Part shown: piece by piece, positions 1-8,046 of the stretch
How the letters are laid out: every line of letters starts with the position of its first letter
How positions within the stretch are numbered: position 1 is the stretch's first letter
Assembly: GCA_016713645.1 (NCBI GenBank)
Contig: JADJOU010000025.1
Span: forward strand, 1 to 33,634
Length of the DNA stretch: 33,634 bases
Source of the DNA: Bacteroidota bacterium
GTDB lineage: Bacteria > Bacteroidota > Bacteroidia > Chitinophagales > JADJOU01
Direction: 5' to 3'
The notes under the pieces: generated by a model
The model's database searches: none
The model's input: the letters and a program-made list of their open reading frames with translations, nothing else
What the model was told of the DNA's origin: nothing
Translations under genes and position numbers: made by a program

Positions 1-444
1 ATGGATTTTGAAATACACGTGCAAAAATAGCAGTATCAGCCGACCATAATGCAGGACCCATAAATGTAGAACTGGCACTTGCAGTGTTTTTTATTTCATT
101 GGCACTCGCCCAAAATCCATCTTTACCAAAAGCAATTGAAGTCGGAAAAATCATAAAATGTCCTGAATGCGAATCTTTTCGAAGCTCAATTTTTTGATTT
201 GTTTGACCAGCATTGTAAACAATAACCATCGATGAACCATTTGAATTCCCATAATTTGCAATCCATAATTCATTTGAATTTTCTTTAAAATCAAAATCTA
301 CAGGATTTGATACTTGGTCTGAACTCGAGGCTATAACCGTATTTGTAACTGAAGATCCTATATATTTATCTAAAAAATTGGATTGTCCAGATATTGGAAG
401 AGCATTACAAAAAAAATTGAAATTAAAGTAATTATTTGTTTCAT
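1..444 (-). CDS. Secreted beta-propeller (NHL-like) protein, partial, frameshifted
   Basis: The protein begins at an ATG (444-442) with a hydrophobic leader, MKQIITLISIFF, and runs off the left edge, so only about 147 codons are seen. An 8-base A run (409-416, plus strand) breaks the frame after the leader. One more base there joins it to a long open frame holding LWIANYGNSNGSSMVIVYNAG, then HSGHFMIFPTSIAFGKDG, then FMGPALWSAD. Such blade-like repeats and the conserved His/Trp pattern resemble uncharacterised NHL-type propeller proteins; this is recalled from family experience, not from a search. It lies 50 bp after the haem-propeller gene on the same strand and is probably the last gene of that operon. 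Function is unknown; export to periplasm or surface is inferred from the leader. Confidence 0.6.
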
Positions 445-494
445 GTTTTTTAACATTTGAATTCAAATATAAAATTTTTAATTCAATTAATTGT

Positions 495-1943
495 TTATTT
501 TCCAATAAAGTAAGGATCTACTGATATCTCAGCACTATATGATGGAATCAGCTTTAATAAATTCACATCAATAGCTGTTATATAACCATTTTTACCATCA
601 CAAACTGGGTCGTGATGAGCTGAAGGCCCACCAGCAGAAATATTTCGATTGGCTACAAATAATTTATTGGTTAATGGGTCGAAGCAATTCCTTAATCATG
701 ACCAGCATATATCAGCAATAATTGTTTGTTTTGTAGTGTCAAAAACTTGAATACTGCTCTTCCTATTCGTCGTAGGTATGCCAAGACAAGACACGAATAA
801 GTATCCATTGGTAATTGATAATTGCAATTCCGTTGGATTGCTCCCTGTTGAATAAATATCTACTACGCTGTCATTTGATGTATTCAAAACTCTAAGTTCT
901 GAGGCTTTTGTGCAAGTAATGTAATATTTACTCTCATCTGCATTTAAAATGATTTGATATGGATTTAGTGTGGGATTGGTTGAAATAGGTATATTGGGCT
1001 CTAAGGAAATTTCTTTAATAATTGGTAATAGCGGATTTGAAATATTTAAACTATATATGTAATTCCCCTCTTTAGCAGTGATATATAATTTATTATCCCC
1101 TTTATTTATTGTAATTCCAAGTGGATAGCGCAAACCAATATTATATGTTGAGATTAATTGCATTGACTCTATATTAATATATAATACTCTGCCGTTAAAG
1201 TTTACATCAGAGATAAACGCTTTTTGAATCATTTGCAATTTCAAAGTGCCCCAAATGCCATTACCAATGTTTAATTCTCCAACTTTTGTATTATCTGCTG
1301 TTCTGAATTTCTGAATAATGTCCCCTTGATTAAAAATTACATACCAATACTGTTTGTCAGGAGAAACCTTAATCATGCATGGTGCTTCTATATTGGCATT
1401 ATTCCCTACGTCAACATATCTCATTGCCAAACCTGTATTTGGATCCATAACTGTTATCACATCGCAACCGCGATTGGCGATATATAGTTTTGTTTTGTTG
1501 ATATAATCGGCAAATTTTACAATACCCTTTTTATTTGGTGCCCCATTTTGAATCCAATTGACAATTTTTTGATAAGTCAATTTTGAAAGTGGACTTGCAT
1601 TGACAGGCATTGTTGGTTGAAGTGTAATACCATTTGTCGTGTCTGTATTTGTATAATAGCAAAGCGTACTAAAATCTGGTCGATAGGGAATAACAATGGC
1701 TCCAGCTCTGCTGCCATTGAATAGTGTTTGCCAATTCGTCATATCTAAGCCCGCTGCTCCTTGATAGCTCAAGGAATTGTGACAACCAGAAATAGCACAT
1801 TGAGTATGTATGATACTCGCTATTTCTGGCGGGTATTCAATGGAATCATCAATATTGAGGATTTGTTCGCTCGTACAAGTAATTAACCCTATTAAAATTA
1901 GCGCAGAAATAATGAGTTTTTTAGCATTACAATTATGATTCAT
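495..1943 (-). CDS. Lipoprotein with CX4CH cytochrome-like domain and YVTN beta-propeller
   Basis: The N-terminus is a lipoprotein signal (lipobox GLITC, Cys23). Residues 40-135 resemble the c-type cytochrome domain of planctomycete/Bacteroidota surface proteins: CAISGCH gives C49, C54 and H55 (CX4CH instead of CXXCH), M112 in QPTMPVN is a possible axial ligand, and the domain closes with IVNWIQNGAP. From about residue 145 come repeated YVTN blades (KLYIANRGCDVITVMDP, KLYITAKEGNYIYSLN). The open frame stops at 696, but after one or two indels near 690 the propeller continues (FDPLTNKLFVANRNISAGGP ... DPYFIGK) to a stop at 495-497, giving about 482 residues. It starts 3 bp after the upstream lipoprotein gene, so the two are co-transcribed. 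Role in electron transfer or metal handling at the outer membrane is an inference. Confidence 0.78.
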
Positions 1944-1946
1944 AAA

Positions 1947-2396
1947 TTATTCGACCACTGGTATATTTATGGTCATTTCTCCATTGGTCTGGGTAATCTT
2001 AATAGGAAGTCCCCCCAATACATTTTCTTGATCTGCCTTATCAAAAGCCATTATGTAGATATAATAAAATCCAGGCTTTAAATTTTTTATTTCAACAAAA
2101 TTTTTAGTTGAATCTGCATTAATTTCCAAACTATATTGATTGAGATTTGTAGGTGCATCACTTGTATTGAAAGCTAGATATACTTTAGTAGGAAATGTTT
2201 CTAAATTATGATGTTTGGGAAATGCTTTTAAACTTACATTTCCTCCAATTCCACCATAAATGCAAGAACTATCGTTTTCATTTGCTAAGGCAGAAAAACT
2301 CAATGAATTTTTATCTGTACATCCTTTGATTAAATCTGTTTTGCATGCAGAAGCAAAAGAGAGGAGAATAAAAAATATTGAATATTTAGAGATCAT
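1947..2396 (-). CDS. Small lipoprotein with GCTD...CIY motif
   Basis: This 149-residue protein has a signal peptide ending in a lipobox (SFASAC, Cys18). Directly after it lies GCTDKNSLSFSALANENDSS followed by CIY, the short Cys-Cys motif (C26, C45) common in Bacteroidota surface proteins. The rest (residues 50-149) alternates polar and hydrophobic positions and looks like one all-beta domain (VYLAFNTSD, FVEIKNLKPGFYYIYIMAFD), similar to carboxypeptidase-regulatory or Ig-like folds. It is the first gene of the minus-strand operon and is followed after 3 bp by the haem-propeller lipoprotein. A TATATTTG promoter element lies 14 bp before its ATG. Specific function is not known. Confidence 0.72.
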   Translation of the reverse strand: MISKYSIFFILLSFASACKTDLIKGCTDKNSLSFSALANENDSSCIYGGIGGNVSLKAFPKHHNLETFPTKVYLAFNTSDAPTNLNQYSLEINADSTKNFVEIKNLKPGFYYIYIMAFDKADQENVLGGLPIKITQTNGEMTINIPVVE

Positions 2397-2410
2397 TTAA
2401 TTTATTTTCA

Positions 2411-2418
2411 CAAATATA
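2411..2418 (-). promoter_or_regulatory. Bacteroidota -7 element TATATTTG before the lipoprotein operon
   Basis: The minus strand reads TATATTTG, an exact match to the TAnnTTTG consensus, 14 bp upstream of the ATG at 2396. No well-spaced -33 TTTG is obvious. Confidence 0.5.
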
Positions 2419-2503
2419 TCAAAAAGTTCAAATTAATTTGGCAATTTTGTTGAATGTTATGAAAAACGAAAATAAAATATTTATTTTAAATTGTATTTAT
2501 AAA

Positions 2504-2874
2504 ATGATTAAAATTAGGGAATCATTCCTCTCGATTTTTTAATCTTGGTTTGTACACTAGGCATTGCACAAGTGAATAAACAATACCTCGGAAATAAGAA
2601 AAAAACATTGGTTATAAAAACAAAATTTTATGCTTCTCATTGTCTCAATTGTGATAGTTGTAAAACACTTATTATAAATAGTATAATGGAATTAAAGGGT
2701 ATTCAAACAGCAGAAGTTGATTTTATAAAAAAAATAATATCTGTGGTGTATAATGGAAAGTTTACGGATGAGAAAAGCATATTGGCCAAAGTCAATAAAG
2801 CTGGTTATCGAGCAAATAGTTCAAAAGCAAATTTAGAGCAAAGGAAACAATTGTTGCATGCATGCAAGCCATAA
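2504..2874 (+). CDS. Periplasmic HMA-domain heavy-metal-binding protein (one frameshift)
   Basis: From the ATG at 2504 the frame encodes MIKIRESFLSIF and then hits a stop at a run of six T (2535-2540). One more T continues it as LILVCTLGIAQVNKQ, a normal signal peptide ending in AQ, followed by a ferredoxin-like HMA domain of about 70 residues. The metal loop is CLNCDSCK, a CXXCXXC cluster instead of the usual MXCXXC. The spacing from the last Cys to LKGI fits the family helix, and the domain ends in NKAGY. The mature protein would be periplasmic and about 100 residues, with a further Cys near the C-terminus (HACKP). Copper or another soft metal is the likely ligand by family. It diverges from the haem-propeller operon across 107 bp. 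The TTG at 2545 lies inside the signal peptide and is not the true start. Confidence 0.72.
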
Positions 2875-2912
2875 ACAAGATCTCTTCAATTAAGGTATAA
2901 AAAATTTATAGA

Positions 2913-3632
2913 TTAGATATCCCCCAACATAGGCCTAACAACTAAATCTTCTACAACAGTTCTTCTTGATAGGCAGTATATACTGTAAATGGACTCCGCG
3001 ATATCTTGTACATCGATGAAACGCTCTTCGGGTAAATCAACGCCGGCCCAAGCATCTGTGAGCACTGCCCCTGGATAGATGGTGGTGACGCCAATTTGAT
3101 ATTCTTTGAGTTCTTCGCGCAGCGCTTTTGATAAGCCTTGCATCGCAAATTTAGATATGCTATAGGAACCTCCATTGGGATATGCTTTTAGTCCGGCAAT
3201 GGAACAAATATTCATGATGGTTCCGGCTTTTTTTTCTTTCATCTTTTCAATTACAGATCTTGTCATATAATAGGCGGAATAGAGATTGGTCTCAATCATT
3301 TTTTCCAATTGTCCCTCTTCCTCATTGTGTACCATGCCTGGTTGAAAGAGTCCTGCATTATTGATGAGGAGATCGATGTGGTTAAATTTTGCCAATGCTT
3401 CCTTGCCAAAAGCTTTTACTGATTCTCTTTGGCTCATATCAACCGCTTTACCTAAGACGGTTATATCGGGGAATTTATTTTTCAATTCAGCGACGAGCGC
3501 TAGTACATTTTTTTCTTGCAGCGAACAGAAGGCGATGTTGAATTGTTGTGCGGCAAATTTTTCTATGATGGCCTTTCCGATACCTCTTGAGGCGCCGGTG
3601 ATGAGTAATGTCTTTCTATTGTTTCCTTCCAT
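2913..3632 (-). CDS. SDR family NAD(P)-dependent oxidoreductase
   Basis: A complete 239-residue classical short-chain dehydrogenase/reductase. It shows the cofactor motif TGASRGIG (residues 12-19), NNAG (91-94), and the catalytic set Ser144, Tyr157 and Lys161 (YSISK), then the PGAVLTD segment (188-194) after the active site. The absence of an acidic residue at the end of beta-2 and the Arg in TGASRG favour NADPH. There is no signal peptide, so it is cytosolic. Its substrate cannot be read from sequence; FabG-like ketoreductases and sepiapterin or benzil reductase-like enzymes share this length and layout. It has its own promoter element (TAGCTTTG) and is separated from the immunophilin genes upstream by a strong terminator. 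Confidence 0.9.
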   Translation of the reverse strand: MEGNNRKTLLITGASRGIGKAIIEKFAAQQFNIAFCSLQEKNVLALVAELKNKFPDITVLGKAVDMSQRESVKAFGKEALAKFNHIDLLINNAGLFQPGMVHNEEEGQLEKMIETNLYSAYYMTRSVIEKMKEKKAGTIMNICSIAGLKAYPNGGSYSISKFAMQGLSKALREELKEYQIGVTTIYPGAVLTDAWAGVDLPEERFIDVQDIAESIYSIYCLSRRTVVEDLVVRPMLGDI

Positions 3633-3655
3633 GGATGTTTGATTCTATCTATGCA

Positions 3656-3663
3656 CAAAGCTA
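3656..3663 (-). promoter_or_regulatory. -7 element TAGCTTTG for the SDR gene
   Basis: The minus strand has TAGCTTTG, matching TAnnTTTG, 23 bp before the ATG at 3632 and just downstream of the terminator at 3687-3717. It indicates independent transcription of the SDR gene. Confidence 0.5.
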
Positions 3664-3686
3664 GGATAAGTAATCAATCTATAAAT

Positions 3687-3717
3687 AAAAAAGCGAGACC
3701 AATGGCCTCGCTTTTTT
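3687..3717 (-). terminator. Rho-independent terminator after the immunophilin operon
   Basis: A perfect inverted repeat, AAAAAAGCGAG and CTCGCTTTTTT, encloses a 9-base loop. The GC core is flanked by A and T tracts, so it can work in both directions. It lies 18 bp after the stop codon of the secreted immunophilin. Confidence 0.85.
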
Positions 3718-3735
3718 ATTCTTGTGTTAGCGTGA

Positions 3736-4740
3736 TTATTTTACCTCCATCAATTCTGTATCGAAGATCAAAGCGGCATTCGGTGGGATAACGCCACCTG
3801 CACCCGATGCTCCATATCCCAAGACAGACGGAATCAATAATTTGTATTTGCTTCCGACTTTCATCAAGGCAATACCCTCATCCCATCCTCTAATAACTTG
3901 TCCAACGCCTAATGTAAAAGCGATTGGCTCATTTCTATCTCTAGATGAATCAAATTTTTTGCCATCAATTAATGTACCTGTATAGTGAACAGAAACAGTT
4001 TTATTCGCCACTGCTTGAGCGCCTGTTCCTTCTTTTTCTACTACATAATACAATCCTGAACCCGTCTTCTTCGCTGTTGGATGATTTACTTTTACCCAAT
4101 TCTCAAATTCAGCATTTTGGTTTTTAGCGGCATTCATCGCTTTTTCTGCAATCGCCATTCTATAGCCATTCATAGCATCTGTGCCTGTTTTGAAAGCTTC
4201 TGCATCTTTGCCTACGCGAATAATTTTAACAGATTCGATCATATCATCTTGTTTGATGGCATTGACCACTTCCATGCCTGTTACAACTGATCCAAAAACG
4301 GTGTGCTTTCCATCTAGCCATGCTGTTGCAACGTGCGTGATAAAGAATTGGCTTCCGTTGGTTCCTGGACCTGCATTTGCCATGGATAAAATACCTGGTC
4401 CTGTGTGTTTCAAACTCGGGTCGATTTCATCTTCGAATTTATACCCTGGTCCGCCTGTTCCATTTCCTGCTGGATCTCCACCTTGAATCATGAAATTGTC
4501 AATCACTCTGTGAAATTTCAAACCATCGTAGAAAGGCGTGCCTTTTGCTTTAGCGGTATTGTCTATGGTTCCCTCTGCCAAGCTCACAAAATTGCAAACT
4601 GTCATAGGACATTTTTGGAATTCGAGTTTCAATAAGATTTCTCCTTTGGAAGTCTTAAATTTTGCATACATGCCTGGATCTTTTTGTGCATCTAAATTCA
4701 TAGCGAATAAAAATAAAATAGGGATTAAAAGTTTTTTCAT
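3736..4740 (-). CDS. Secreted cyclophilin-FKBP fusion peptidyl-prolyl isomerase
   Basis: A 334-residue dual immunophilin. Residues 1-18 form a signal peptide (ending NLDAQ). Residues 24-178 are a cyclophilin domain with FHRVI (catalytic Arg78), FMIQGGDP (84-90), NGSQFFI (128-134) and WLDGKHTVFG (141-150). Residues 180-225 form a charged linker. Residues 230-334 are an FKBP domain with VHYTGTLIDG, FDSS, VIRGWDEG (282-289) and VIPPNAALIFDTEL. Both domains keep their key residues and should catalyse prolyl isomerisation during folding of exported proteins. Cyclophilin-first fusions (CFBP type) are known in flavobacteria. It is the last gene of the nrnA-immunophilin operon and is followed by a clear terminator. 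A paralogue with the same architecture lies immediately upstream. Confidence 0.92.
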   Translation of the reverse strand: MKKLLIPILFLFAMNLDAQKDPGMYAKFKTSKGEILLKLEFQKCPMTVCNFVSLAEGTIDNTAKAKGTPFYDGLKFHRVIDNFMIQGGDPAGNGTGGPGYKFEDEIDPSLKHTGPGILSMANAGPGTNGSQFFITHVATAWLDGKHTVFGSVVTGMEVVNAIKQDDMIESVKIIRVGKDAEAFKTGTDAMNGYRMAIAEKAMNAAKNQNAEFENWVKVNHPTAKKTGSGLYYVVEKEGTGAQAVANKTVSVHYTGTLIDGKKFDSSRDRNEPIAFTLGVGQVIRGWDEGIALMKVGSKYKLLIPSVLGYGASGAGGVIPPNAALIFDTELMEVK

Positions 4741-4789
4741 GATTGATTTATTTATTGGTTTGTGGGATTAAAAATTGAGCCAAGTTTTT

Positions 4790-5870
4790 TTATTTAACTT
4801 TTATTAAATCGATATCGAAAATCAAAGTGGCATTTGGTGGAATGGCATCTCAGCTCATGAACCATAAGCTAAAAATGGTGGAATGATGATGGTCGCTTTG
4901 GTTCCAACCGGGAATTTCAAAGAGCATCATCCCATCCTGGAATGACTCTTCCTGTTCCAACTGCAAATTCTATTGGCGGTCTTCCCTTGCTCTGATCGAA
5001 AATAGTCCCGTCCATCAATTTGCCTACATAGTGTACTGCAATTTCTTGTCCTTTCGCTGGCATAGGTCCTTTGCCGAGTGAATTCACTAAATAGTAATAA
5101 CCCAAATCCGCTTTAATGGCTTTAGGGAAATTGGAACGCGCAAAATTTTCAAAGGCAATATATTCAGGCGTGCTCAACACGGCTTGCATTTGCGCTTTGA
5201 TTTGGTTTTCTTGTTTGGTCTTATTCTCTTGAAATTTGGATTGATAGACGGCTAATGCATCAAATGCAATGGCTTCAGGCGATTCTCTGACAATGCGTAT
5301 ACTGTCGATTTTGTCGTCTTGTTGAATTTTGTTCACGACTTCTATTCCTTCAATCACTTTGCCGAAAATAGAGTGTTTGCCATCCAACCAATTAGTCGCC
5401 AAATGGGTGATGAAGAATTGTGAGCCATTGGTTCCAGGTCCAGCATTGGCCATTGATAAAACTCCTGGCCCATCATGTTTAAGGCTAGCATCAAATTCAT
5501 CTGGGAATTGGTAGCCCGGTCCGCCCATGCCTGTTCTTAGTGGATCTCCCTCTTGAATCATAAATTTATCGATGACGCGGTGGAATTTGAGCCCATCATA
5601 AAAAGGCTTTCCCTCTTTAACGGCATTATTCTTCATTTTACCTTCTGCCAATGCCACAAAATTGGCAACAGTCATAGGCACTTTTTGTATTCTAAGGCTA
5701 TTCTCATATTGCCCTTTGACGTGTAAATCATGGCATACATGCCTTGCTCCAGGAGCAATTGGTGCAGGTGTTTCAGCGATAGCCTGTGTATCGCTATTCT
5801 CCTCTTTTGGTTTTTCTTTGCAGCTAAACAATGCAATAGCGAAGAATGAAAGAAATAGTAATTTGTTCAT
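4790..5870 (-). CDS. Cyclophilin-FKBP fusion lipoprotein (frameshifted paralogue)
   Basis: This is a second dual immunophilin, about 360 residues if repaired. It starts with a lipoprotein signal (ALFSCKEK, Cys17), then a cyclophilin domain (FHRVIDKFMIQEGDP, NGSQFFITH, WLDGKHSIFG) and an FKBP domain (AVHYVGKLMDGTIFD, RVIPGWDDAL). The longest open frame ends at 4917. Past a short A run at 4919-4921 the FKBP domain goes on as KFPVGTKATIIIPPFLAYGS, and after another break near 4850-4860 as AIPPNATLIFDIDLIKVK to a stop at 4790-4792. A further pair of compensating shifts hides inside the frame: between about 5743 and 5684 another frame reads MYAMIYTSKGNMRIALEYKK, which matches the paralogue, while the called frame reads nonsense. 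It follows nrnA by 24 bp, so co-transcription is likely. Confidence 0.82.
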
Positions 5871-5894
5871 AGTGGTAAATTATTGGCTAAAGTA

Positions 5895-6875
5895 TTAATT
5901 CATGGATGATTTTTCAAATTTTTCTACCGTTTTCTCCATAGATTCATAGCTGGTGCCGCCTGAGGCGTTTCTATGTCCTCCTCCATGGAAATGCTCTCGT
6001 GCAATAGCACTTACATCGATTTGATGTTTTGATCGAAACGATATTTTTATTTTGCCCTCATCTTGTTTGAATAAAACGGAGATGCCGATATTGTCTATTT
6101 TCAAGGGGAAATTGACGAGCCCCTCTGTATCGCCTTCCTGAATATTGAATTTCTTCTTTTCTTCTGGTCCGATGCAGATATAGGCGACTGAATCTCGTAT
6201 GATTTTCAATTTTTGATCAAGACAGAAACCGAATAGTTTGAGTCTATCCAAAGAGAAATTATTATAACAATTATTGAAAATAATATCGGGTTCTATGCCT
6301 GCCTCTAAAAGTTTACTGGCAACAATATGTGTAGCATTGCTGGTGCAGGAGAATTGAAATCCCCCTGTATCCGTGAGAATACCCGTATAGATGCATTCGG
6401 CAACTTCTCTGGTTAATTGATAATCTCTATCTATCGCGATGATAAAATCATAGACCATTTCTGAAGTGCTGCTGGACTTCGGCGAACTATAGTTGTAATC
6501 GCAGAATAACTGTGGCTTGAGGTGATGGTCTAACATCACTTTGATGGCCTTTGATTGATTGATTTGTTCTTTTACCTCTTCAACGCGGTCGATGGAATTG
6601 AAATCCAAACAAAATATGAGGTCGGCATTCAGAAATGATGCTTTTTGTGCATCTGTTTTATTGGCTATTTGCGTGATGTCTATAAAGGGCATCCAATTGT
6701 AATAGTCGGGAAAGTCTGTGGGGAAGATGACATCCACCTTGTGTTGGTGAAAAGTCAAAAATCCATATAGCGCTAAGGACGAGCCTAGTGCATCTCCATC
6801 AGGTTTTTGATGGGAAGTGATGACGATATTTTTGGGTGTGGCCAAAATATCTTGCAAGGCTTGATCGACGTTCAT
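5895..6875 (-). CDS. nrnA: DHH/DHHA1 phosphoesterase, NrnA-like (oligoribonuclease / pAp phosphatase)
   Basis: A complete 326-residue protein with the DHH-family metal motifs: HQKPDGDALGSS (His22, Asp26, Asp28), CLDFN (Asp91), DHH (116-118) and TGILTDTGGF (Asp169). The C-terminal DHHA1 domain ends in GGGHRNASGG (298-307), which binds substrate in this family. Members degrade short RNA oligonucleotides to mononucleotides and remove the 3'-phosphate from pAp, using manganese. It has no signal peptide and is cytosolic. It heads the operon with the two immunophilin genes on the minus strand, and ndk diverges from it. The promoter element TAGGTTTG lies 16 bp before the ATG. Confidence 0.9.
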   Translation of the reverse strand: MNVDQALQDILATPKNIVITSHQKPDGDALGSSLALYGFLTFHQHKVDVIFPTDFPDYYNWMPFIDITQIANKTDAQKASFLNADLIFCLDFNSIDRVEEVKEQINQSKAIKVMLDHHLKPQLFCDYNYSSPKSSSTSEMVYDFIIAIDRDYQLTREVAECIYTGILTDTGGFQFSCTSNATHIVASKLLEAGIEPDIIFNNCYNNFSLDRLKLFGFCLDQKLKIIRDSVAYICIGPEEKKKFNIQEGDTEGLVNFPLKIDNIGISVLFKQDEGKIKISFRSKHQIDVSAIAREHFHGGGHRNASGGTSYESMEKTVEKFEKSSMN

Positions 6876-6891
6876 GGTTTAATTATGCTTG

Positions 6892-6899
6892 CAAACCTA
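6892..6899 (-). promoter_or_regulatory. -7 element TAGGTTTG for nrnA
   Basis: The minus strand reads TAGGTTTG 16 bp before the nrnA ATG. With the usual spacing the transcript would start about 10 bases before the ATG, giving a very short leader. Confidence 0.5.
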
Positions 6900-7035
6900 A
6901 ATAATTCTATGGAATCCCTTTTTAAATTCTTGTCAGAATAAATATAACCATCACTAGGGAGTCAAATTGGAATTCTCCTCGAATCTTTTCTTTTTCTAAA
7001 TGCATTTCAATTGTGCAATTTGAGATTAATTGATT

Positions 7036-7043
7036 TACATTTG
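7036..7043 (+). promoter_or_regulatory. -7 element TACATTTG for ndk
   Basis: TACATTTG matches TAnnTTTG and lies 18 bp before the ATG at 7062. A TTG at 7011-7013 could be the -33 part, although its 22-bp spacing is slightly long. The element lies downstream of the TTG at 7011, which rules that codon out as the ndk start. Confidence 0.5.
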
Positions 7044-7061
7044 CGCACAATTTTAAAAAAA

Positions 7062-7481
7062 ATGACAGGAAATAGAACATTGACTATGTTAAAGCCAGAT
7101 GCCATCGAGAATGGACATACTGGGGGTATTTTAGATATGATGATCAAAGGTGGATTTAAAATCATCGCCTTGAAGTATTTGCACCTTACCAATGCACAAG
7201 CGAGTAAATTTTACGAAGTACATAAAGAGCGCCCTTTCTACGGTGAATTGGTGTCTTTTATGACATCTGGACCTATCATTGCCGCTATTTTAGAAAAAGA
7301 CAATGCAGTAGAGGATTTTAGAAAACTAATTGGGGCAACTAATCCGGCAAATGCTGATGCGGGCACTATTAGAAAGACTTTTGCTGAAAGTATTGAGCGC
7401 AATGCAGTTCATGGAAGTGATTCAGATGAGAATGCCGCTATTGAAGGCAATTTCTTTTTCAGCCAGTTAGAGCGTTTCTAA
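7062..7481 (+). CDS. ndk: Nucleoside-diphosphate kinase
   Basis: A complete 139-residue protein that transfers the gamma-phosphate from ATP to other (d)NDPs through a phosphohistidine. It opens with RTLTMLKPDAIENG (nucleotide-binding Lys11), has HKERPFYGELVSFMTSGP in the middle, and keeps NAVHGSDSDENA with the phospho-acceptor His117. Length and motifs are standard for the hexameric or tetrameric cytosolic enzyme. The ATG at 7062 is preferred over an upstream in-frame TTG at 7011, because the family begins here and the promoter element lies between the two. A DUF423 gene follows after 10 bp. Confidence 0.96.
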   Translation: MTGNRTLTMLKPDAIENGHTGGILDMMIKGGFKIIALKYLHLTNAQASKFYEVHKERPFYGELVSFMTSGPIIAAILEKDNAVEDFRKLIGATNPANADAGTIRKTFAESIERNAVHGSDSDENAAIEGNFFFSQLERF

Positions 7482-7491
7482 TTCACTTCTT

Positions 7492-7869
7492 TTGAAGAAT
7501 ACATATAGCATAATCGCTGCCGTCATGGGTTGCATATCGGTTATCATGGGTGCTTTTGGAGCGCATTGGATTAAATCTCATATTGGTCCAGATCAATATG
7601 CCGCCTATCGAACTGCCGTAGAATATCTGTTTTACAATACGCTGATCATCATGGTTTTGAGTCTAGTAAAGACAGAATATAGTTTTGCTAGGCCTATGCG
7701 GTTTTTTATTGCAGGCGCCTGTCTATTCTCTGGATCTATTTTTTTATTGTCTACCAAAGAAATTCATCTTGGGCAGATTTCCTTTTTAGGCCCAATTACC
7801 CCAATCGGTGGGCTATTGATGATTTTTGGATGGCTTGATTTAATCATGATTTTCCAAAAGCGCAAATAG
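7492..7869 (+). CDS. DUF423 family membrane protein
   Basis: A 125-residue protein with four predicted transmembrane segments (about 5-25, 45-62, 68-88 and 98-121). It carries the family marks MGAFGAHWIK near the first segment and LGPITPIGGLLMIFGW in the last. DUF423 proteins (E. coli YgdD type) are small inner-membrane proteins of unknown function. The start is a TTG at 7492. No ATG fits, and translation from here gives the full family N-terminus. It lies 10 bp after ndk and is probably co-transcribed. A possible terminator follows. Confidence 0.88.
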   Translation: MKNTYSIIAAVMGCISVIMGAFGAHWIKSHIGPDQYAAYRTAVEYLFYNTLIIMVLSLVKTEYSFARPMRFFIAGACLFSGSIFLLSTKEIHLGQISFLGPITPIGGLLMIFGWLDLIMIFQKRK

Positions 7870-7885
7870 TGGCATAAAATTTGTC

Positions 7886-7909
7886 AATCCCAATGGGATG
7901 GGTTTTTTG
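7886..7909 (+). terminator. Possible terminator after ndk-DUF423
   Basis: ATCCC-AAT-GGGAT forms a short hairpin followed by GGG and six T, 17 bp after the DUF423 stop. The stem is only 5 bp, so the call is moderate. Confidence 0.5.
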
Positions 7910-7960
7910 TTAAAAAAAGTAAATTAATTTTTAATTTAGTCTTGGTATTAAGGATTCTTT

Positions 7961-7992
7961 TGTGTTTCTTTGTTGCCAAGTCTTATTTTTTG
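7961..7992 (+). promoter_or_regulatory. Weak promoter candidate for the porP-like gene
   Basis: A TTTTG at about 7958-7962 is followed after 21 bp by TATTTTTTG (7984-7992), one base off the TAnnTTTG element. The start codon is 55 bp downstream. Fit is approximate. Confidence 0.3.
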
Positions 7993-8046
7993 TAATAAAG
8001 CACCCAAAGGCTTTTTTAAAATCTAAGTTCAAATTCTATAGCAATA

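Noticed and set aside
7011..7061. TTG start for ndk giving 156 residues
   Set aside because: The promoter element lies after it and the family N-terminus begins at the ATG at 7062.
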